The notes under the pieces are model-generated. The model saw only the letters and a program-made list of their open reading frames with translations. It was not told the origin of the DNA and made no database searches. Below are positions 56,530 to 64,000 of a stretch of DNA of 64,000 bases, one piece after another. The position numbers and the translations under genes were made by a program. The DNA comes from Kuschelorhynchus macadamiae (lineage: Eukaryota > Arthropoda > Insecta > Coleoptera > Curculionidae): the NCBI GenBank assembly GCA_030620095.1, contig JAUTXW010004706.1, positions 1 through 64,000 of the forward strand. The letters are read 5' to 3'. The stretch's first letter is position 1. Each line of letters begins with the position of its first letter.

Positions 56530-58329
56530 CTAAACATAGCACCTCCAGCAAAGTCAAAGCGGTTTGCGCCACTGTTATAGTTGTTATAATAAAGTTCGAT
56601 TGAAAGTTTTAAAAAGATATGCCGCCAAGGGTCAAGTAAAAGATTTATTCGAGATGTACAGTTTATTTTTTACCAATTAGGTGAATAAATTCATGTAAAA
56701 ACTAAAATTTTAAGAGGTATGTAATAAATATAGTTAGATGTTTGCTTGTTTATTTTTCCTGGTGAAGTAGCACCTTACCTACTTCACCTGAATAGCTGCT
56801 ACTGATAATAACATATTATCTCCTAAAATTATTCCTATTCCCATTGGTCTGGATTCCTCATTTGTAATCCTGTACTTGTTATGTCAATTTTAACAAACAC
56901 GTTTGCAAATTTTTTCCGTACATACATAACGAAAAAATGTCAAAATTGTGGTTAGACTAAATAAAAAAAATAATTGGTCAAATTGGGGTCGTGTTGATAA
57001 CATTTTTAAATTTTGTACGTTATTATAAAACCCCTTATATAATAAACAGAGTTTTATACAAAGTTCTGGCAATATATTCTATCATCGCAAAAAATCGCCT
57101 TGCTTTATTTTGGCTGTCACATTATTATTACAACACTTAAAATTGGTTAGAGCAACTAGCTATAATAACTAAATAGCTAAAAAATTTGCTTCAGTGACAT
57201 TGCTACAGACACAACTTAGGGTGTTTCTTAGGGTAATAAACAGTATAAAAGAAAATTATTTAAATTTTTGCGGGCAATTCAAAATAAAGTTGAATTTTTT
57301 GTTTTGCCATTGTAGTACCTTTAAGAGTACATATATACCATTTTGTCATTTAGGCTAATATTAGTATCACTATTACTAAAAAGATTATACTTACTCGAGT
57401 AGTCAACTTTCCCAACCATTGTCAGTCCTTTTCTACAGCGTCTTTAAGATATAACTAACTGTACACGGTTTTGCGAAAATGAATATGTTGTTCTGATTCA
57501 CACCATAATATTTATTTTTCAAGACGTACACAAAAACACTAGCACATTTTTTTCATCGTCTCGTCTTCATCACAATATTTCAACAAATGATCCCAAAAGG
57601 TAAAAACTATGATTGTTCAAGAAGTTTCAGGGAATCGATTGCTGTTTACTTTTCACACCAGCCTATTAAGATTGGGTAAAGAACGAACATTGACAAGTCC
57701 GCTACCGCATCTTTACTTTATCACTTCTAATGAAAAATTAACACATTCCTTTTAAATAAATAAAACAAACGTTAGGTCTTTAGTGAATCGTTTAAAATAA
57801 ACAAACATTTCTTACCCAAAACTGACGCTCATTTTTAAGTTTAAGAGGATATACCTACCATAGGATTAAAATTGTTCTAATTATAAACAGTAGATTATTT
57901 TGTTTGAATTATGGTCGGTAACTAATCTGGCGTAACCTATTTTATGGATTGTTTTATCAATTTTATTTGTGCTTGAAGTAAATACCAATCCCGTACCTTT
58001 TCTCAGGAACTATATTTACAATTTTATTACTTGAAAATTATAATAAAATTAGTAATAAAATAAGTTCGTAAGTAGTTCATACCATTTTATTTGTATTATG
58101 TAAGTGCAAGGTTAGATCACTAATAATTATGTGCAAGTATGACACAACAGCAGCCATTGCAAGCATTTTATATTTTTATTAATTTGCATTTTTTACCAAA
58201 TAGTTTGGCATAAATCACGGTGGTTTACTGCTTTTTATTTTTTTTGTTACTTTCCGCAATATCACAGGAAATTAAAATTAAACGAATAAAGAATGCCTAA
58301 TTTTTTTCGGTTTTTCGGAGTTTTCTCCT
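56530..58329. other. Non-coding stretch
   Basis: About 1.8 kb, AT-rich. No gene, repeat ends or RNA gene recognised. Confidence 0.45.
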
Positions 58330-58337
58330 GTTCTAAC

Positions 58338-59679
58338 CAGTGGCGGCTCGTGGTGAATTATATTGGGAGGTCAATAACAAATTTAAAAATAGGCATACTG
58401 TAAAAAATAAATATCTTATCTTTAAATTCTCTTGAAGTTCAGGTCTACTCTTCGTTATTTAGAATTGGAAAAATACTGAATGACACGTTCATTAAAATTG
58501 CACGTACATTCCTTTTATAAACGATTTCTCGATACTTAATATTAATAAGCCCTCGAAAAACCCCTAGAATGCCTCACAAAAATTTACACAATCTATCATT
58601 TTGTTTAAAATATAACGATTTTTGGATACATTTTCATTAAAATCTCTAAGGAATTTTCTATAAGCTGTGTCTAGCTGAGAGTTCACCGAACATTTCATGT
58701 GGTCTGCAGAAAACGCATATTTTTTTATTTTTTCTTTTAAGTGTTTTAAGTCTTTAACACCGGTTTTGCATCATAATGAGTCCGACGAGTCCTTAGAAAA
58801 CAACAAACAAACATAACAGTAAAATGAGTTAGAGACTTCACAACCACATATCCACTTAGCTAAATCGTACATGCTTTTGTGAAAGTTTCGATGAACCTCT
58901 TTATTTTTGTCTTTAGTAGTTTGTCGTATACTAAGTTATCGCAAATTGCGACTACTTAACTTGAATTCGGTTATTTTCTCAAAATTAAGTTCGTTAGCAC
59001 TCTTTAGTTGTTAATTTTTTTGCACTACCGACATTTTATTTCATCTAATTCACAACTCAAACATAGACCACCTTGAAATTGATTATTTTTGCAAAATTAA
59101 GTTCGTAAGCAGCTTTTAGTTTATTTTTTTGCACTAGTCACTACCAACATTTTATTTTCTGTATATTTCCAACTCACACATGGATCAAAAAAATATATAT
59201 TACAAAAAACAGCATATAAATCAATTTTCATCGGTTAAAAACATCCGAAACAATATCGAGTTAGAATATCGACCGCGCGACCTCTGAACAATTGAACTTC
59301 CGCATGCCGACGTGATGCCGCGATCGATCAATCGAATTATGAGAAGAGATCGGCTGATGACCCAAATCGCGATTTCATCTTCCATTTGCTATCACGTTCG
59401 GTTGCCGCTCGGTAGCTGTGAAATCTTCGGGTACTTTCGTCAAGCTTTAAGGTAATCTGGACAACTCGGACTGCCCAGCCTAGCTTAGTATAGCAAATTT
59501 TATTATGCAACAAAACCATTCGAACCGCCGCGCGCGGCTAATAGTGTAGCGTATTTAACTTTTCCCAAGGTTTGCGTTTTATTACAACTATTAGGAGGGA
59601 CGGTCAAACGAATAATTTATTTTCTGAAATATTTTTGGGGGGTCATTGACCAAATGACCCTATGAAAGAGCCGCCACTG
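58338..59679 (-). mobile_element. hAT-C internal-deletion derivative (non-autonomous)
   Basis: CAGTGGCGGCTCGTGG (58338) and GAGCCGCCACTG (to 59679) with a perfect 8 bp duplication GTTCTAAC (58330-58337, 59680-59687). Read on the minus strand, about 900 bp from the right end closely match 62384-63300, the start of the larger hAT at the window edge. The interior keeps only the first part of the transposase. Confidence 0.95.
58650..59050 (-). pseudogene. N-terminal fragment of hAT-C transposase
   Basis: The minus strand reads 'KLNFEKITEF'-type text (about 59005-58965), 'KDKNKEVHRNFHKS', 'DLAKWICGCEVSNSFYCYVC' (TTF-like zinc region, about 58880-58820), 'KDSSDSL', then 'KEKIKKYAFSADHMKCSVN' and 'RKFLRDFNENVSKN' (about 58740-58620). 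The coding part stops there by internal deletion. It preserves a segment ('KEKIKKYAFSADHMKC') missing from the long copy at 63.3 kb. Confidence 0.75.
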
Positions 59680-59687
59680 GTTCTAAC

Positions 59688-60394
59688 GATCCGATCCTGT
59701 CGTATAAGACTGATTCATTAGTTTAGATTTTATAAGACAAAAACGAAAGAAAACGCGATGTTATGCATTAAATGGTTTATAACAAATAAACAAATGATAG
59801 TTACGAGTGAAAAACATAATGGAATATTACCACAGAGAACAGACTGACATTATTGTTTTCAGTTATATTACTATAAAAAGTAATATCAAAATATGAATAC
59901 TTCTAGAAAAGTCAGTGGTATGGTGTGTGCTGCCAAACACTGCAAAATTACACTCTACAAATTGTCTCATAGCTTTTTTAGATTTCTCAAGCATATAAGA
60001 AGATAATTTTTTTTTAAATGTTATATAGTTTCCGACATATAATAATAATTTGCAAAAACTTTAAGACAGATGCTAAAACAGCTCTAAATACGCTATAGCC
60101 TACGCCCTACGCTATACTAATTCATATTTTAAAGATAATTAATAAACTTCGTTACTAATTGTGTCCGTGTTTTGGGAGCCCCCGACAATAAAAGTGAAGT
60201 TGTGGAAATTACAGACAAAGTAACGATCGAAGGATCGATACGCGAAGTAAGTGAGAACGTTTACATCCCATTTCTTCCGTGGCATCGCGTTATTAAATGT
60301 GGGGATTTTTCAAGATCCCGTTTTTAATGCCGGAATTTTCGAAACTGTAAAATATTCAAATTTGTTATGTTGGCCATGACATACTACGTTTCAA
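59688..60394. other. Stretch without a recognised gene
   Basis: Holds a 63-codon open frame without ATG at 60139-60330 (+), with GAA|GTAAGT at about 60244-60252 as a possible splice donor. No known domain. Confidence 0.35.
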
Positions 60395-60398
60395 CTTT

Positions 60399-60830
60399 TA
60401 AAATTTTGGTACGAATCCAAGATGGCGGAACAAAATGGCGGCTTAATAAATTATTTAAAATTTCAGCCTGAAGAAACTATTTAAGAGGTTGATTTCAAAT
60501 TATGTGCAATAACTAACTGTGGTATAAAGATGAGGTAGTAAAACTGTGGGGATAATTCAAGATATTAAACGTTTGTAATCGTGAAAAAATTACCATCTCA
60601 GGTTTTACATATCTTCACGTTTTAGCGTTCCTAGTAACATTTGGTATGGATTTAAGATGGCAAAACAAAATGACGGTCTAATAAAATATTAAAAAAATCA
60701 ACCTGAAAAAACTATTAATTAGATTCACTTGAAATTGTGTGCAAGCATTAAACGTAATATAGAGACAAATTGGAAAGGTTGTAATAGGAATTTCAGAAGG
60801 CCGAACATAATAATTTTTTTTAATAAACGA
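60399..60830 (+). repeat. CTTCCC-head family, monomer-only copy
   Basis: Begins inside a monomer ('AATTTTGGTACGAATCCAAG', 60403), contains 'GATGGCGGAACAAAATGGCG', a partial head near 60583 ('GTGAAAAAATTACCATCTC') and two further decayed monomers. The hairpin and CTGT run are missing. Confidence 0.8.
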
Positions 60831-62070
60831 TCTGTATAAAAGTTAGAGGTTATGTAGCTTACATTTGAATCATCCTCTTACTTATATACGGATATTATAA
60901 AAAATATAAATGAACAGAAAAATTAAATATGCTGACCAAAAAAAATGTGAAAATCAGAAATTTAATATTCCATTTTTGTATAATAGTACATAATATTTGC
61001 GTTATTCACTCGAACGCCATTGGCAGAAGTGAAATGAATATAACATGCGCTAAAACCCTTTCTACATGATACTAAAACACAATGTTTTCAAGTTCAGCGA
61101 TATAACTGATCTAATAATAGTATTAAATTTTAACTTTGCCTTTATTCTTTCATAAATCTATAAAATCTCAAACCACTCTGTATGTACATGACTACTATGT
61201 ATACACTAGTTTTTCAATACAAATATATTAAGCTTGGATAAGCATTACTCACAAAATATTTTAATAAGTTCCTGTTCAGAATAAATAAAAATATTTCGAG
61301 TACGTCTCTGAGTTCTCCACCTTAATGGGGTTCGAGTAAACACGTTTATGAATGAAAATTCGAGGAGTGCGGTATCTGATTGGTTGTTAATCTGTGATAT
61401 TACTATGGACTATCTTGAGTGAGATTATTGTTTGTTGCTCTGTTGATTGGCCTAGATTGGACTAAGTTAGTTGTTATCCCTTTTCAACAGGATCTCCTTT
61501 TCCAAATTTCTCATAGTCCCATTATATTTACACTCGATTTATAAAAAAAGTTTTTATTGGGAGTTTTTTGAATATTACAAATCATAAAAAATCAGGTTCA
61601 GAGAAATTACATGCAACCTGAGAATTTGTGGCAATTATATTACAAAGTAAGATGATAATATTGCAATATTACGCTGAGTTAAACATATCAGTCTTAAACT
61701 TAATACCGCCGACGTGACTTAATATGCTTATTTGGCTTTAAGATATTAAGAGGATATATCGAGGGATATACCAACAGATTGAAATTTTTAAATTTGATTT
61801 ACTACCCCTTTATTAAAAGTGTGTTTTTACCACGCTTTTGAAAAAACCTAAATTTATTTGGCCGCAATTTTGATCGATCATCTTGAATTAGTACCATAAT
61901 TTTACTAATTGACCCTTAGACCACAAAATAGTACGCGTTTATAACGCCTAATAGTTGGCAATAAATCAGGTAGATTTTTGTGAGAAACTTGGGGAAAACC
62001 CATTCTATAGTCGAGGCCTAGTAATTCGCAAATTCGGGTTCAGTTTGTTTTTGTTTAAGATTCAAGTAAG
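60831..62070. other. Non-coding stretch
   Basis: No gene recognised. The 5' part of the Tigger-like element presumably lies in the last few hundred bases, but its TIR was not identified. Confidence 0.4.
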
Positions 62071-62383
62071 ATGTCCAAGCGAGTGTGTTTAAGTTTAGCT
62101 GAGAAAATTAAAGTTTTGGAGGAAGTTGATAGAGGCTGCAAAAAAATTGATGTTGCTGCAAAATTTGGTGTTTCTCCAAATTGCGTCTCTCTGATAATAA
62201 ATGATAATAAATAGTCGCGACAGTATCATCAAAAAATCATCATGTAAATGAAGCAGTTTTACGATGGTTTCAAGTGTGCGCATCGAAACGTACCAATATC
62301 GGGAAATTTAATAAAGCAAAAACCTCTACAATTTGCCAAAGAATTTAACTGCGTTAATTTTCAAGCTAGTAAATGGTGGTTGG
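62071..62383 (+). pseudogene. Tigger/jerky-like transposase N-terminus, truncated by a hAT insertion
   Basis: ATG 62071 'MSKRVCLSLAEKIKVLEEVD' and 'KIDVAAKFGVSPNCVSLII' form the CENP-B-type N-terminal helix-turn-helix. After a TAG (62212-62214) and a frame change, 'HVNEAVLRWFQ', 'VPISGNLI', 'LQFAKEFNCVNFQASKWWL' form the second HTH. The frame ends abruptly where the hAT TIR starts (62384), so the DDE domain would lie beyond the insertion, outside the window. Confidence 0.85.
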
Positions 62384-62930
62384 CAGTGGCGGCTCTTCCA
62401 TAGGGTCATTTGATCAATGACCCCCCAAAAATATTTCAGAAAATAAATTATTCGTTTGACCGTCCCTCCTAATAGTTGTAATAAAACGCGAACCTTGGGA
62501 AAAGTTAAGTACGCTACACTATTAGCCGCGCGCGGCAGTTCGAATGGTCTCGTTACATTCCTTAGGCATAATAAAATACGCTATACTAAGCTAGGCTGGC
62601 AGTCCGAATTGCCCTGATTGCCTTAAAGCTTGACGAAAGTACCCGAAGATTTCACAGCTACCGAGCGGCAGCCGAACGTGATAACAAATGGAATATGAAA
62701 TCGCGATTTAGGTCATCAGCCGGTCTGTTTTCATAATTCGATCGATCGGTCGCGGCATTACGTCGGCATGCGGCAGTTCAATTGTTCAGAGGTAGCGCGG
62801 TCGATATTCTAACTCGATATTGTTTGGGACGTTTTTAATCCATTAAAATTGATTTATATACTGTTTTTTGTAATATATATTTTTTTATTTTTATGATCCA
62901 TATGTGAGTTGAGAATATACAGGAAATAAA

Positions 62931-63125
62931 ATGTTGGTAGTAACTAGTGCAAAAAAATAAACAACTAAAAAGTGCTTACGAACTTAATTTTGCAAAAATA
63001 ACCAATTTCAAGGTGGTCTGTGTGAGTTGTGAATGTAGAGGAAACAAAATGTCGGTAGTGCAAAAAATTAAACAACTAAAGAGTGCTAACAAACTTAATT
63101 TTGAGAAAATAACCGAATTCAAGGT
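62931..63125 (+). repeat. 118 bp tandem duplication over the transposase start
   Basis: AAAATGTTGGTAGT (ATG 62931) and AAAATGTCGGTAGT (ATG 63049) begin two similar units, each reading on to 'TTTCAAGGT' / 'ATTCAAGGT'. Both copies also occur in the derivative at 59.0-59.2 kb, so the duplication predates the split. Confidence 0.8.
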
Positions 63126-64000
63126 AAGTGGTCGCCCTTTGCCAGAACTTAGTACACGACAAACTAGTAAAGACAAAAATAAAGAGGTTCATTGGAACTT
63201 TCGCAAAATGTTGAACGATTTAGCTAACTGGATATGTGGTTGTAAAGTCTCTAACTCATTTTACTGTTGTGTTTGTTTTTTTATTTTCTAAGGACTCGTC
63301 GGACTCATTATGGTGCAAAACCGGTGTTGATATTCGCACTCAGCTAGACACAGCTTATATAATATCTCTTAGAGATTTTAATGAAAATGTATCTAAACAT
63401 CTTTATATTACAAAGTGATAGATTTTATTGAGGAGTTGGATCCAATTTTTAAAGAGTATATGCAGAATGCAACTGTCTTTAAAGGAACATCTAAATCCAT
63501 TCAAAACGACGTACTTGACTCTATGCTGGCTGTGGCTCGAGAACCAATTAAGCAAGACATTCAGTCAGCTAAATATGTTGCTGTGCTAGTAGACGAAGCA
63601 ACTGACAGTTCCACCAAAATCCAAATGGTTATTATAATACGTTATATTTTGTCTGGCATTGTCCATAAACGATTTGTTAAATTTGTAAATCTTTTAGGGA
63701 CCATGAATTAGAAAATCTAGGCATCAATAATACCCCCGAGAAATTAATTGGGCAAAGTTACGATGGGGCGTCCACTATGAGTGGAAAATTAGGAGGCGTA
63801 CAAAAAAAAATTAAAGAGCATTATCCTGCCGCTAATTTTATACATTGATATGCCTACCAATTAAATTTAATATTACAGAAAGCAGCAGGTCAAGATAAAA
63901 ATGTAAAAGTTTTCTTTGCAAATTTACTCGGTTTCTCAACATTCTTTAGTCGATCTTCAAAGCGCACAGCAGTTCTGGATAAGTTAGTTAAAGGTCGCTT
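63049..64000 (+). pseudogene. hAT-C transposase (TTF/ZMYM1-like), broken, runs off the edge
   Basis: ATG 63049 'MSVVQKIKQLKSANKLNFEK'. TTF-like zinc region 'LANWICGCKVSNSFYCCVC' (about 63217-63275), then a 1-nt shift to 'SKDSSDSLWCKTGVDI'. After a deletion, 63415-63711 carries 'DPIFKEYMQNATVFKGTSKS' and 'KYVAVLVDEATDSSTKIQMV'. A frame change then gives 'IGQSYDGASTMSGKLGGVQK' (about 63747-63805), a TGA where 'HCYAHQLNL'-type text is expected (63847-63849), and 'FFANLLGFSTFFSRSSKR'. Related to hAT-A but clearly a different family. Confidence 0.85.

Larger units (their letters stand above)
62384..64000 (+). mobile_element. hAT-C element, right part beyond the window
   Basis: Left TIR CAGTGGCGGCTCTTCC at 62384, inside the Tigger-like gene. 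The left target copy would be GTGGTTGG (62376-62383). First ~900 bp match the derivative at 59679-58780 in inverse orientation. The right end is not in the window. Confidence 0.85.

Overview
This 64 kb window looks like eukaryotic, almost certainly insect, repeat-rich DNA. It is AT-rich, with no bacterial operons and no recognisable host gene. Every coding signal I can name belongs to a transposable element, and nearly all are broken by stops, frameshifts or truncation. The combination of an env-bearing Gypsy/errantivirus-like LTR element, hAT, pogo/Tigger, mariner, Crypton-like, RAG1/Transib-like, Penelope-like and several LINE clades points to an arthropod genome. I cannot name the species.

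Layout. 0.9-1.8 kb: hAT transposase remnant (-). 2.4-4.0 kb: higher-order tandem repeat with a 'CTTCCCTCG' head, other copies at 12.7-14.0, 34.0, 36.2-36.5 (inverted), 36.8 and 60.4-60.8 kb. 5.2-5.4 kb: MITE-like inverted repeat. 5.7-7.0 kb: R2-like LINE tail. 7.3-9.8 kb: RAG1/Transib-like transposase remnant between short TIRs. 11.3-12.6 kb: ORF1 and endonuclease remnants of a LINE. 14.0-21.8 kb: pogo-like transposon holding a hAT (14.25-16.76) and a 5'-truncated LINE (19.2-21.5). 21.8-33.0 kb: three-level nest, hAT-B > hAT-A > 7.5 kb errantivirus-like element, with flanking target duplications at each level. 34.3-35.7 kb: LINE remnant. 37.9-39.55 kb: Crypton-like tyrosine recombinase between palindromes. 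41.8-42.0 kb: hAT tail. 43.4-46.6 kb: second hAT-A-type element. 47.7-48.1 kb: LINE tail. 48.3-52.0 kb: BED-finger hAT split by a pogo-like element. 53.4-53.9 kb: mariner remnant. 54.8-55.0 kb: tRNA-Ala-like sequence and a hAT MITE. 55.9-56.3 kb: Penelope-like GIY-YIG domain. 58.3-59.7 kb: deletion derivative of the hAT that begins at 62.4 kb and runs off the end, having inserted into a Tigger-like gene.

The genes do not form a pathway. The logic is that of stacked insertions whose order can be read from TIRs and target duplications. The youngest large insertion is the LTR element: its 194 and 192 bp LTRs differ by one substitution and two 1-nt indels, and its env frame is intact. It also carries a well-placed splice donor and acceptor for env and two candidate -1 slippery heptamers. 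Other items to check are three hammerhead-ribozyme-like motifs, all on the minus strand (46.7, 52.3, 55.4 kb), the palindromes beside the Crypton-like gene, and the dispersed higher-order repeat, which has no assigned class.
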